From positions 1 to 13,038 of the forward strand of contig CANQDY010000024.1 in NCBI GenBank assembly GCA_947593895.1: DNA of 13,038 nucleotides, read 5' to 3'. A model generated the notes under the pieces. That model did not search any database, was not told where the DNA came from, and saw nothing but the letters and a program-made list of their open reading frames with translations. Shown piece by piece: positions 1 to 8,113 of the stretch. Both the position numbers and the translations under genes were made by a program. The first letter of the stretch is position 1, and each line of letters opens with the position of its first letter. Source of the stretch: an uncultured Bacilli bacterium (GTDB lineage Bacteria > Bacillota_I > Bacilli_A > RFN20 > CAG-449).

Positions 1-2197
1 CTTTAACTTTCGATTCTTTGGTGAGCTTCTTAATTCTACTAAATAATGGAATTTGGAATAAGATGCCTACGAATACTCCAGCGGCAACACCCATAAGAAC
101 AATTGGAGAAGTCTGAATTCTACTAATTGCCAAAATTGCAATAGTAACAACAACCGGAGGTAATGCTGTAGCAAGAGATGCAAGGCCATAACTAAATTTA
201 TAACGGAAAAAATAGTAAACACTTGCAATTAAAGTAAATGTAATTAAAGTAAAGGCACTATAATCAAGAATGTAGTTTTGAATTGTTGACTTCGTAGTTC
301 CAACGTGAACAACTGCATTATCACCATATTCTAAGTCTTGAATCTTTTGAACCAATAATTCATATTTCTCTACATTGAAATCATATACCTGATCAAAACC
401 AACAGAGATATATGCAATTGTTGGTAAGTCATCACGATTTGGCAAATCACTTTGATTATTTGAATCGATAACATTTTCAACTTTGTTAATATAAACATTT
501 TCTGGTGTCATTTTAAATTCTTTTTCAAAAAAATCAACAACTGACTGCTCTGTTTCAAATAAATGTTTTGCAGATGTAACTTCAGTAGAAATTTCAATTC
601 TGGTAGTTGATTTAAACTCTGATGAATAATTAAATGTTCCTACTCCTGGAACAAGTGAAAAAACTAAAATAACTACCGCACATACTCCAGAAACAGCTAA
701 GGCACTGATCGAAGCAAGTTTACCATGCTTTTTGACATCAAATCTATTCATGAAGTTGAATTTAGACTGCGTTTCATCTTTTGAAATTACTGGAACATCA
801 CTTTCCTTTACCATATATACTTTGGTGTTTTCGCCAACTTTAGATGTAACAAGCCACCACATTTGTAATCTCATCAATAAACGAATAACCACATAACTTA
901 CAATCATTGAAATAGTAATTGAAATTGGTAATAGTTTAACTTGATTAATTGATACAAATATTGTAATTATGCTAACAATCAATGTTGCAATGAGAGTATC
1001 TAATGCTGAAATTTTTGTTGCACGCATTGCTTCTTGATTTGCTTTAATTGGTGTCTTACCTTTATATAACTCATCTTTAAATGTTTCAAGTATTGGAACT
1101 ACAAGTAATAAGTTTAAAATAACTGCAATTATAAACGATAAGATTACCATCGTTGTTACTGGATAACTAAAGAAATTAAATACAAAAATGCTGACTAACA
1201 AACTAAATGCTGTTGTAACACCTCCTGATAATCCAGATAATCCATATTTTAATACCATGATAACAGATAGCAATAATACTGCACTACCTAGGCCAATTAA
1301 TAACAATAACATTGCATTACTATTATAAGTAGATTCAACTTCTTGAACATATAAACGAGTTAATGAATAATCCTGTGGTTCATAGTTTAACAATCTTTCA
1401 ATTGTATGAGCGGATGGACCGACCATAATATTTTGTTCAAAATCGTAACGGTCAATCAATAAATTTGCGCTTGTAACTTTGTCATTTCCATCTTTGATAA
1501 CTTGGAAATATGAAGTAGGAATAATAGAAAGAATTTTTTGCTTAACCGATTCTTTAATGACATCATTTTCATTTTCAAAAGCTTCAAGATAGCTATCAGC
1601 ATCAGTTTTATTTAACCATATAACGATAACACCATCAATTTTGTTTTCACTATCTTCTTGATCAGATAAGTATTCTTCTTCGAATTTTTTATATGCATCA
1701 TTACAAGATGTTACAAATGAATTAAATGCATCATAATTTTTAATTTCAACAGATACAAAAGGTGTGCTACCATTCCATTTAACTTTTGCACTACCACGAA
1801 CAAATGGATCTTCAATTTCACTATATTCACCTTCGTTTAATACTGCAGAAACAGTAATTTTTCCTGTTGCTTCCATGGATCTTAAAACATATTCGAACGA
1901 TTCTTCATTTTCAGAATTCGCTCTTACCCTAACTTGATAATCTTCATGATTGATATCGCTAACAGATTCAATATTTGCATTTCTAACTTCAGCATCTTCA
2001 ATTCTACTTGTCAAAATATCAACAATATCATCTACAGACTTTGTACAATTTTCTCCAAAATTAATACGATAGACCGCTTCGTATCCATCCCCATATTCCA
2101 AACCACCATTTAATGATGAAACTTGTGGACCAAGACAGAACACTACCGAGATAATTAAGGTAGCAACTATAGCAATATAACCAGCAAAACGACGCAT
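1..2197 (-). CDS. secDF: SecDF protein-export membrane protein (3' end cut by window edge)
   Basis: Fused SecD-SecF accessory subunit of the Sec translocase; in the family it uses the proton-motive force to pull exported proteins through the membrane. About 732 codons are visible, close to the roughly 740 residues of B. subtilis SecDF, so only the extreme C-terminus is missing. The order is one N-terminal membrane segment (residues 4-22), a large extracytoplasmic domain, a membrane block from about 290 to 460, a second start at M483 with a membrane segment at 493-515, a second external domain, and a last membrane block. The first signature is weak (LNGGLEYGDGYEAVYRI, residues 29-45, instead of LDLQGG), and the SecF-type DFTGGT signature is replaced by EFKSTT (527-532). 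The start is the ATG at 2195-2197, preceded by GGAGGA at 2204-2209. It is divergent from the flippase gene. Confidence 0.9.
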   Translation of the reverse strand, partial: MRRFAGYIAIVATLIISVVFCLGPQVSSLNGGLEYGDGYEAVYRINFGENCTKSVDDIVDILTSRIEDAEVRNANIESVSDINHEDYQVRVRANSENEESFEYVLRSMEATGKITVSAVLNEGEYSEIEDPFVRGSAKVKWNGSTPFVSVEIKNYDAFNSFVTSCNDAYKKFEEEYLSDQEDSENKIDGVIVIWLNKTDADSYLEAFENENDVIKESVKQKILSIIPTSYFQVIKDGNDKVTSANLLIDRYDFEQNIMVGPSAHTIERLLNYEPQDYSLTRLYVQEVESTYNSNAMLLLLIGLGSAVLLLSVIMVLKYGLSGLSGGVTTAFSLLVSIFVFNFFSYPVTTMVILSFIIAVILNLLLVVPILETFKDELYKGKTPIKANQEAMRATKISALDTLIATLIVSIITIFVSINQVKLLPISITISMIVSYVVIRLLMRLQMWWLVTSKVGENTKVYMVKESDVPVISKDETQSKFNFMNRFDVKKHGKLASISALAVSGVCAVVILVFSLVPGVGTFNYSSEFKSTTRIEISTEVTSAKHLFETEQSVVDFFEKEFKMTPENVYINKVENVIDSNNQSDLPNRDDLPTIAYISVGFDQVYDFNVEKYELLVQKIQDLEYGDNAVVHVGTTKSTIQNYILDYSAFTLITFTLIASVYYFFRYKFSYGLASLATALPPVVVTIAILAISRIQTSPIVLMGVAAGVFVGILFQIPLFSRIKKLTKESKVK

Positions 2198-2240
2198 TTT
2201 TATTCCTCCAATGTTCTATTTTTTAATTTAATAACTATGA

Positions 2241-2269
2241 TTTATAGTAGTGATTCTCGAATTTTCCAA
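2241..2269 (-). promoter_or_regulatory. Vegetative-type promoter of secDF
   Basis: Read on the minus strand, a -35 box TTGGAA (2264-2269) and a -10 box TATAAA (2241-2246) are separated by exactly 17 bases. Transcription would start near 2234, giving a leader of about 37 bases that carries the GGAGGA ribosome site. This is one of the best housekeeping sigma-factor matches in the window. Confidence 0.6.
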
Positions 2270-2330
2270 ATTATTTATTTATATAAATAAGGGAAAAAAA
2301 ACAATCGCTAAATAAATATATCATTAAAGA

Positions 2331-2353
2331 TTATTATTTTCAATAATAAGGAG
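2331..2353 (+). promoter_or_regulatory. AT-only hairpin abutting the ribosome binding site of the flippase gene
   Basis: TTATTATT (2331-2338), a TTC loop, and AATAATAA (2342-2349) form a perfect 8-bp inverted repeat. Its right arm runs directly into the ribosome site AAGGAG (2348-2353) ahead of the ATG at 2358. The stem is all A-T and therefore weak. It could modulate translation with temperature or simply reflect base composition. Confidence 0.3.
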
Positions 2354-2357
2354 CAAA

Positions 2358-3695
2358 ATGAGTAAAAAAAGTAAAATTATTCTACTTAGCGAAGTGCTAT
2401 TTATCGGCTTATTTGCAAAAGGTCTGTCTTTATTAAGTAAAATTCTGATGACTCGTGAATTAGGCCTTGAAGCAATGTCAATTTTTTCATTAGTAAATCC
2501 ATTAATATTGCTACTACTCACTCTTTCATCTTTATCGCTTCAGAGTGCAATAGCTTCTTCAATTGCTAAAAAACCTGAAAAAAGAAAAACAATTCTATTG
2601 AATGCAATAATTATTACCCTTGTAGTTTCAAGTGTTCTTATTACCTTACTTGGAGTATTTTCTTATCCAATTTCAAAATATCTATTAAAAAATATAAATA
2701 CTCTACCTTGTGTCCTGGCCAGTATTTTTGTAATTCCGTTAACTTCAATTTCAAGTATCATCAAAGGATATTTTTTAGGAATTAGTGAATTAAAATTAAC
2801 TTCATATTCCCAAGTTTTTGAAGAATATGGAAGGTTATTATTTATTATTGTAATCTTATGGATGTTTCCAAATACAGATACTAATTTTAAAGCTTCGTTC
2901 GCAGTTTTTTCACTTTGTGTAGGTGAAATATTTCAAACCTTATATATGGTTCTTTTTTATCGTAATAGTAAATTTAATAAAATTAAAAGTTTCTTAAATT
3001 TGTCAAAGAGTAAAGAAAATTATTATAGTGAAATCTTGAAAACTTCAATTCCGATGACTCTTTCTCGCCTTGTTGGTTCCATTACTTATTTTATTGAACC
3101 TATTATCTTTACATCATTGATGATGAGAACAAATATTGATATTGATCAAATTACCATTGAATATGGTATTCTAAATTCATATGCTCTACCATTATTATTA
3201 ATGCCCGGATTTATCTCAGTAACATTAAGTAATTTACTGATTCCAACATTAGGTCAATTAATTCGGAAAAATGATTATTATTCTATGAAAAAATATATTT
3301 TAAAAATTGTTTCACTTTGCTTTGGAATTGGTTTAATAATTTCAATTACATTTTACTTGTTTAGCAATCAAATATCTTCGTTAATATATGGTCAGACTTA
3401 TGGTGCAGAAATAATTAAAAAATATTCATTATTCTTTATAATTTACTATATTGAAACTCCACTTATTACCTGTTTAGCAGTTTTCTCAATGTCAAAAGAA
3501 GCATTCAAATCAACAGTTATATCTAGTATTTCTAGAATTATACTTATGGTTCTTTTAATTGATAAATATCAAGTTGATGGATTATGTATAGCCATAATTA
3601 CATCTACATATATTGATGTGATTATGAATTTAATTTACTTAATTCTCTTTTTCATAAGGAAGGATAAAAGAACCATCTTTTTTAAGAATCATTAA
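2358..3695 (+). CDS. spoVB: SpoVB-like polysaccharide/lipid flippase of the MVF/MATE-like superfamily
   Basis: A 445-residue polytopic membrane protein with about 12-14 hydrophobic segments along its whole length. Early residues (FIGLFAKGLSLLSKILMTRE) fit the first helix of the polysaccharide-biosynthesis flippase family, and the mid-protein stretch SIPMTLSRLVGSITYFIEP is typical of SpoVB and its relatives. In B. subtilis SpoVB (about 518 residues) is needed for spore cortex; other members move lipid-linked peptidoglycan or polysaccharide precursors. The name rests on both family resemblance and position between secDF and the DUF421 gene, as in B. subtilis. It is shorter than SpoVB by about 70 residues. 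The start is ATG 2358 with AAGGAG seven bases or fewer upstream. The last 57 bases overlap the convergent DUF421 gene. The substrate cannot be told from sequence. Confidence 0.75.
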   Translation: MSKKSKIILLSEVLFIGLFAKGLSLLSKILMTRELGLEAMSIFSLVNPLILLLLTLSSLSLQSAIASSIAKKPEKRKTILLNAIIITLVVSSVLITLLGVFSYPISKYLLKNINTLPCVLASIFVIPLTSISSIIKGYFLGISELKLTSYSQVFEEYGRLLFIIVILWMFPNTDTNFKASFAVFSLCVGEIFQTLYMVLFYRNSKFNKIKSFLNLSKSKENYYSEILKTSIPMTLSRLVGSITYFIEPIIFTSLMMRTNIDIDQITIEYGILNSYALPLLLMPGFISVTLSNLLIPTLGQLIRKNDYYSMKKYILKIVSLCFGIGLIISITFYLFSNQISSLIYGQTYGAEIIKKYSLFFIIYYIETPLITCLAVFSMSKEAFKSTVISSISRIILMVLLIDKYQVDGLCIAIITSTYIDVIMNLIYLILFFIRKDKRTIFFKNH

Positions 3696-4292
3696 AAATA
3701 TTTCTTTAACATCATGATATCCTTGCTCATTTATTAAGTTAAAAATTTCATCTTCAGTAAATCCAACACGCTTTAAGGTTTTTTTATTGATTTTTCCATC
3801 TTCAATTATTGGTAGAGGATCAAGAAGATCATTATTGCTTTTTAAAATTATATTTAATTCACCATTACTTTCTAAAATTCCAAATTGAACTTCATCTGGT
3901 AATTGTATGTCTTTTGCTCGTAGTTGAAGCATCAGATCATCTAAATTATATCGATTTTTTTTCATTTGCTTTATATCAACTTTTCCATTATATATTAAAA
4001 ATGAAGGACTTCCTTCCATCGATTTTCTAAACTTGCGATTTTTCAATGAAATAAAAGCAGTAAAAACTTGAAGAATTACAATTATTGATATTGGAATAAT
4101 ACTATGCAAAATACTTGATTTTGGCTCATTTAAACTTAGTGAAAATAGTTCACTTATAACAAAAAAACATACTAAATCAAATGTTGAAAGTTTGCCAATT
4201 TCTCTTTTTCCCATTATCTTAAGAATTAAAATTAAAAATATATAACAAATTAATGTTTTATAACTTAGCATTCCAATTTCTTCAATGTTCAT
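3639..4292 (-). CDS. yrbG: DUF421 membrane protein (YrbG/YetF family)
   Basis: A 217-residue protein with three N-terminal membrane segments (about residues 8-80) followed by a soluble C-terminal half. The family hallmark GKREIGKLSTFDLV lies between the first two segments, and the soluble part carries LIYNGKVD and LDDLMLQLRAKDI, both characteristic of DUF421/YetF proteins. The molecular role is not established; B. subtilis YrbG is almost the same length and sits at the same place. The frame stays open upstream to 4391, but I chose the ATG at 4290-4292 because AAGGGA lies six bases before it and because a longer protein would run through the opposite-strand gene at 4348. Its 3' end overlaps the flippase gene tail to tail. 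Confidence 0.8.
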   Translation of the reverse strand: MNIEEIGMLSYKTLICYIFLILILKIMGKREIGKLSTFDLVCFFVISELFSLSLNEPKSSILHSIIPISIIVILQVFTAFISLKNRKFRKSMEGSPSFLIYNGKVDIKQMKKNRYNLDDLMLQLRAKDIQLPDEVQFGILESNGELNIILKSNNDLLDPLPIIEDGKINKKTLKRVGFTEDEIFNLINEQGYHDVKEIFLMILKKDGSFILPYEKEN

Positions 4293-4347
4293 AAATTTCC
4301 CTTCTAAAAAACAAGTTTCATTCATAGATAATAATGAGGTGCATGAT

Positions 4348-4731
4348 ATGAAACAAAAATTTATTAACATTAGTTTAACCTTTATTAGCATAATTATTCT
4401 TGGAGTGATTTTAGCAATTACTATTTCAACATTAAATTCATTTAATATTATTTCTTTGACAGTAAATGATAATCTTCTTTTAGCGTTATCGTTAGTTTTA
4501 TTTCTACTTCTTGGCTTTGTTTATGGTCTCGTCGAAAAAAAAAGAGGAATGCTCAATGGCATCCTTCTTTCAATAATTTATTTAATAATTGTCTATGGGA
4601 TTAAACTAATTAATAAAGACTATCAAATCTCTTCAGTTTATATTGTAATGACCCGATGTCTATTAATTATCGTTGGATGTGTAATCGGTGTCAACATTCG
4701 CTTAAAACATCAAAGCAAACTTAATCCTTAG
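4348..4731 (+). CDS. yrzE: Small four-helix membrane protein, YrzE/TIGR04086-like
   Basis: A 127-residue protein made of four hydrophobic segments (about residues 7-28, 38-58, 66-86 and 98-117) linked by short charged loops such as EKKRGM. This size and layout, and its place beside the DUF421 gene, match B. subtilis YrzE of the TIGR04086 family, whose function is unknown. The start is the ATG at 4348, with GAGGTG six bases upstream; an upstream in-frame ATG at 4285 has no comparable ribosome site and would collide with the divergent DUF421 start. Its last 11 bases overlap the 3' end of ruvB on the other strand, leaving no room for a conventional terminator between the two genes. Assignment is by topology and synteny, not by a diagnostic motif. 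Confidence 0.65.
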   Translation: MKQKFINISLTFISIIILGVILAITISTLNSFNIISLTVNDNLLLALSLVLFLLLGFVYGLVEKKRGMLNGILLSIIYLIIVYGIKLINKDYQISSVYIVMTRCLLIIVGCVIGVNIRLKHQSKLNP

Positions 4732-5725
4732 AAAATAAATCGATATTAAAATGCTTATAGGCTTTTTCTGTTGCCACTCTTCCCCTTGGCGTTTTATTAA
4801 TAAGACCAAGCTTTAACAGGTATGGTTCACTAACTTCTTCTAAATTATCAATTTCTTCACCAATTGTAGAGGCTAATGTTTCAAGACCAACTGGTCCACC
4901 ATTGAAACGTTTGATTAAAGTTTTAATGTATCTAACATCGACATCATCAAGACCAAAATCATCAATTTTTAACATTTTAAAAGCATCGAAACAAGTTTCT
5001 ATAGTAATGACATCTTGATCACTAAAAGAAGCAAAATCTCTAACTCGACGATAGATTCTATTCGCAATACGTGGAGTTCCTCGACTTCTTAAAGCAATTT
5101 CTCTTGCCGCATCATCGTTAATGGGAGTTTGAAATACTTTTGAAGTTCTAATAATTATTTGTTTCAATTCATCGATTGTATAATAGTCAAGACGAGATAC
5201 AATTCCAAAGCGATCTCTTAGAGGCGATGATAAATTACCCGGTCTTGTAGTTGCTCCAAATAAAGTAAAAGGGGCTAAGTCAATAGTAATATTTCTGGCA
5301 TCTTCATCCCGACCTACCATAAGAGTCAAAGTAAAATCCTCCATTGCGCCATAAAGAATTTCTTCAACAACTCTTGGCAAACGATGAATTTCATCGATAA
5401 ATAAAATGTCACCCGGATTGATTGTTGATAAAATTGCCGCTAAATCACCCGTTTTTTCAATTGATGGTCCGTTAGCTAATTTGATTTTCCCACCCATCTC
5501 ATTAGCAACAACATAGGCTAATGTTGTCTTTCCAAGTCCAGGGGGTCCATATACCAAAACATGATCAAGAGTTTCATTTCTTTTTTTTGCAGCAGCAATA
5601 AAGACTCTTAGATTTTCCTTAATCTGAGATTGGCCAACATAATCATCAAGAGTCAAAGGTCTAAGAGTTAACTCATCATTTTTTTCCTGTTCACTACTTG
5701 ATTCTGGATTAACTAATTGATTCAT
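4721..5725 (-). CDS. ruvB: Holliday junction branch-migration DNA helicase RuvB
   Basis: AAA+ ATPase motor that, as a hexamer positioned by RuvA, drives branch migration of Holliday junctions during recombinational repair. It has 334 residues, the family's normal length. Visible motifs in order: the N-terminal LRPLTLDDYVGQ, Walker A GPPGLGKTT (60-68), Walker B with DEIH (111-114), the sensor region FGATTRPG (156-163), the arginine-finger region LRDRFG (169-174), and the C-terminal winged helix with RGTPRIANR and FNGGPVGLETLA. It starts three bases after the ruvA stop, with GAGGAT lying inside the end of ruvA, so the two are co-transcribed and probably translationally coupled. In B. subtilis queA and tgt follow; here the next gene is convergent. 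Confidence 0.98.
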   Translation of the reverse strand: MNQLVNPESSSEQEKNDELTLRPLTLDDYVGQSQIKENLRVFIAAAKKRNETLDHVLVYGPPGLGKTTLAYVVANEMGGKIKLANGPSIEKTGDLAAILSTINPGDILFIDEIHRLPRVVEEILYGAMEDFTLTLMVGRDEDARNITIDLAPFTLFGATTRPGNLSSPLRDRFGIVSRLDYYTIDELKQIIIRTSKVFQTPINDDAAREIALRSRGTPRIANRIYRRVRDFASFSDQDVITIETCFDAFKMLKIDDFGLDDVDVRYIKTLIKRFNGGPVGLETLASTIGEEIDNLEEVSEPYLLKLGLINKTPRGRVATEKAYKHFNIDLFSKD

Positions 5726-5728
5726 ATC

Positions 5729-6298
5729 TTATCCTCTTTTTATCATTCGTAAAACCTGTGTGATATATTGCTCAGTACTTAATGAATTATCATCAATTTT
5801 TCTTAAGCACTCCTCAATGTCTTTAACTTTAAATCCTAATGTTTTTAATGCAGTCTTAGCATCTTCTTGTGATTGATTTAATTTTTCTTTAGATAAACTA
5901 TTACTTACTGTTAAAACACCACGCAAATCAAGAATTATCTGACTTGCAGCTTTTGGTCCGATTCCAGATAATTTTTTTAACGTATTTACATCACTTGTTA
6001 CAATAGCTTTTAAGAAATCATCTAATGAAATATCTCTTAAAGCTGTTAATGCGGTTTTTGGTCCAATTCCCTTACATCCGATTAACTTAGTAAAAACTTC
6101 TTTTTCTTTTAAAGAACTAAATCCTACAAAGTATTGTTCATCTTCTCTAACAATATAACTTATATAAATTAAAGCAATTTGACCAACACTAAAAGTTTCC
6201 GGATGTGACATAAGCACTTGATACCCAACACCAGAAACATCGATAATAACATTATCACTTGATACTGAAATAATTTCACCTTTTAAATAATAATACAT
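5729..6298 (-). CDS. ruvA: Holliday junction DNA-binding protein RuvA
   Basis: RuvA binds four-way junctions as a tetramer and loads RuvB. It has 189 residues, slightly short of the usual 195-205. The N-terminal OB-fold begins MYYYLKGEIISVSSDNVIID. Two helix-hairpin-helix motifs follow, GCKGIGPKTA (about 74-83) and LSGIGPKAASQIILDL (about 109-124). The C-terminal three-helix domain that contacts RuvB spans about 143-189 (EDAKTALKTLGF onward). The ATG overlaps the TAA of the upstream 30-residue peptide gene as TAATG. No good independent ribosome site is visible, so translation probably depends on the upstream frame. Confidence 0.97.
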   Translation of the reverse strand: MYYYLKGEIISVSSDNVIIDVSGVGYQVLMSHPETFSVGQIALIYISYIVREDEQYFVGFSSLKEKEVFTKLIGCKGIGPKTALTALRDISLDDFLKAIVTSDVNTLKKLSGIGPKAASQIILDLRGVLTVSNSLSKEKLNQSQEDAKTALKTLGFKVKDIEECLRKIDDNSLSTEQYITQVLRMIKRG

Positions 6299-6390
6299 TA
6301 ACTTAAGAATAGAAAAACAAGAATAAGAAAAAATAGTGTTAATCCTGAAGCAATTAATCCAATATGAACACTGGTAAATTTCTCTTCCAT
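6298..6390 (-). CDS. Predicted 30-residue single-span membrane peptide upstream of ruvA
   Basis: A short frame encodes a peptide beginning MEEKFTSVHIGLIASG and ending in a strongly hydrophobic run LTLFFLILVFLFLS, so it is a charged N-terminus plus one membrane helix. It starts at the ATG at 6388-6390, preceded by AAAGGAGT (6401-6408) at 11 bases, and its TAA shares one base with the ruvA ATG. The well-placed ribosome site and the exact stop-start overlap argue that it is translated. I recognise no family. It might be a small membrane protein in its own right, or a leader whose translation sets ruvA expression. No homology search could be run. Confidence 0.6.
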   Translation of the reverse strand: MEEKFTSVHIGLIASGLTLFFLILVFLFLS

Positions 6391-6468
6391 TTTTTCCAAA
6401 ACTCCTTTCTATATTTTATATTGTAAATTATTTTTTTTCTATAAATATATTTGTAAAAATTATTATGT

Positions 6469-7743
6469 TTATTCAAAAAATTCAAATTCAAAGTCGCACA
6501 AGATAACACTATCGCCATCTTCGGCACCCATTTCATGAAGTTTTTGATCAACACCAATGTTTCTTAATATCGAAATTAACTTCATTATACCTTCATCGGT
6601 AGAGATATTAATTAATGAATAAGTTCTTTCGATTCTTTCTCCATAGATAACAAATTCATGAGGTTTAGTTTTCTTAATTTCAAATTCTGGTTTAAGATCC
6701 TTTTTAGCATCATAAATTTTAACATCCTGGTCTTTTGTTTCGTAAAGTGGAAAAAATGGTGCATCCTTTAATGTTTCTTTTAATTTATATAATAATTCAT
6801 AAATGCCTTCATGGATAATCGAACAAATTGGACAAACATCATATTGTCCTTTTAATTTTTCCTTAACTTCAAGATATTTTTTGGTTGAATCAGTATCTTC
6901 AACTTTACTACAAACGACAATCATCGGTCTTTTAATTAAATTAAAGCCATAAGCTTCTAATTCTTTATTAATTAAATTGAAATCATTTATTGGATCATCT
7001 CTGGTCATATCAAGAATATGAACTAATACTCTACATCTTTCTACATGACGTAAAAATTGTAACCCTAAGCCTTTGCCGACACTTGCACCCTCAATTAGTC
7101 CAGGTAGATCTGCCATAACAAAAGAACTACCATCATCAAGATAGACAATTCCCAAATTTGGAGTAATTGTTGTAAATGGATAGTCAGCAATTTCTGGTTT
7201 AGCGGCACTAACTACGCTTAGCAATGTGGATTTACCAACACTAGGTAAACCAACTAAACCAACATCTGCAAGTAATTTTAATTCTAAAGTAATTTCTTTT
7301 TCTTCACCTGGTAAACCATTTTCAGCGACTCGAGGAACTCGATTGGTATTAGATACAAAACACGAATTACCTCTTCCACCTCTTCCACCTTTACAGACTA
7401 AAAATTCCTGTCCAGATTTAGATAAATCAGCAAGAAAAGTATGTTCCGGTTCTTGAAATACAACTGTACCAACCGGAACATTAAGAAAAATGTCTTTTGC
7501 TTTTTTTCCAAACATTTTCTTTTTAGCCCCGTTACCACCATTTTCGGCAGTAATTTTGCGACTATGACGATATTTAATTAAAGTGGTTTCATCATTTGTG
7601 GCCACTAGAAAAATATTTCCACCATGACCACCATTACCACCATCAGGGCCTCCTTTTTCAATAAATTTTTCATGGAGAAAAGATATGGCGCCATCTCCAC
7701 CTTTACCAGCTTTTAATATAATTTTTGCTTTATCGATAAACAT
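6469..7743 (-). CDS. obg: Obg-family ribosome-associated GTPase
   Basis: Essential GTPase linked to maturation of the large ribosomal subunit and stress signalling. It has 424 residues, matching the Firmicute form with all three domains. The glycine-rich Obg fold occupies about 1-157 (KAGKGGDGAISFLHEKF, then GGPDGGNGGHGG). The G domain has P-loop GLPSVGKS (165-172), switch I TT (191-192) and DLPGLIEGA (212-220). A C-terminal OCT domain covers about 345-424. The guanine-specificity loop, normally NKxD, reads SKVE (279-282), which is unusual. The start is ATG 7743 with a strong AAAGGAGG. A terminator separates it from rpmA, so it needs its own promoter or readthrough; I see no clear promoter. 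Confidence 0.97.
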   Translation of the reverse strand: MFIDKAKIILKAGKGGDGAISFLHEKFIEKGGPDGGNGGHGGNIFLVATNDETTLIKYRHSRKITAENGGNGAKKKMFGKKAKDIFLNVPVGTVVFQEPEHTFLADLSKSGQEFLVCKGGRGGRGNSCFVSNTNRVPRVAENGLPGEEKEITLELKLLADVGLVGLPSVGKSTLLSVVSAAKPEIADYPFTTITPNLGIVYLDDGSSFVMADLPGLIEGASVGKGLGLQFLRHVERCRVLVHILDMTRDDPINDFNLINKELEAYGFNLIKRPMIVVCSKVEDTDSTKKYLEVKEKLKGQYDVCPICSIIHEGIYELLYKLKETLKDAPFFPLYETKDQDVKIYDAKKDLKPEFEIKKTKPHEFVIYGERIERTYSLINISTDEGIMKLISILRNIGVDQKLHEMGAEDGDSVILCDFEFEFFE

Positions 7744-7767
7744 AAGAGACCTCCTTTACACTTTTTT

Positions 7768-7792
7768 AAAAAAAGTACCTATTCAGGTACTT
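7768..7792 (-). terminator. Intrinsic terminator between rpmA and obg
   Basis: Read on the minus strand, AAGTACCT, a GAAT loop and AGGTACTT form a perfect 8-bp stem followed at once by a run of T (seven counting the last two stem bases). It lies 12 bases after the rpmA stop and ends the rplU-prp-rpmA transcript or attenuates readthrough into obg. On the plus strand no T-run follows the stem, so it acts one way only. Confidence 0.8.
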
Positions 7793-7803
7793 ATTAATCT
7801 AAT

Positions 7804-8094
7804 TTATTTAGCTTCAACTGGATAAACGCAAGCTCTAGTTTTGTTTTTACCCCAGCGTTCAAATTTAACAATTCCATCACATGTTGCGAAGATTGTATCA
7901 TCTCCACCCTTCATTGTGTTAAAACCTGGATAAATTTTTGTACCACGTTGACGGTAGATAATTGAACCAGCAGTTGCGAATTGGCCATCAGATTTTTTTG
8001 CACCTAAACGTTTAGATTCAGAATCACGACCGTTTTTAGTTGAGCCAACACCCTTTTTAGAAGCAAATAATTGGATATTTAATATAAACATCAT
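7804..8094 (-). CDS. rpmA: 50S ribosomal protein L27 with a Prp-cleaved N-terminal extension
   Basis: Large-subunit protein whose N-terminal tail reaches towards the peptidyl-transferase centre. Diagnostic residues are SKKGVGSTKNGRDSESKRLG, then GSIIYRQRGTKIYPG and GDDTIFA. The sequence starts MMFILNIQLF followed by ASKKG, which matches the Firmicute extension cleaved after the LF by the Prp protease, whose gene is the next upstream. The frame is open upstream to 8169, but that would overlap prp. I use the ATG at 8092-8094 because GGAGG (8103-8107) stands eight bases before it; the next ATG (8089-8091) is an equally likely protein start for the same gene. It has 96 residues, normal for L27. 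Confidence 0.96.
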   Translation of the reverse strand: MMFILNIQLFASKKGVGSTKNGRDSESKRLGAKKSDGQFATAGSIIYRQRGTKIYPGFNTMKGGDDTIFATCDGIVKFERWGKNKTRACVYPVEAK

Positions 8095-8113
8095 TTTTGC
8101 AACCTCCTCTATT

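Noticed and set aside
2324..2521. 65-codon frame on the minus strand
   Set aside because: It lies opposite the start of the flippase gene, has low-complexity content and no ribosome site; shadow frame.
3809..4030. 73-codon frame on the plus strand inside the DUF421 gene
   Set aside because: Fully antisense to a clear DUF421 reading frame and without a ribosome site.
4304..4332. CTAAAA and GATAAT considered as a promoter for the YrzE-like gene
   Set aside because: The predicted transcript start would fall on or after the ribosome site at 4336-4341.
6354..6557. 67-codon frame on the minus strand across the end of obg
   Set aside because: Overlaps the obg C-terminus and the 30-residue peptide gene in another frame, lacks a ribosome site.
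7226..7456. 76-codon frame on the plus strand inside obg
   Set aside because: Antisense to the conserved GTPase core of Obg; its Pro-rich product mirrors the Gly-rich Obg coding.
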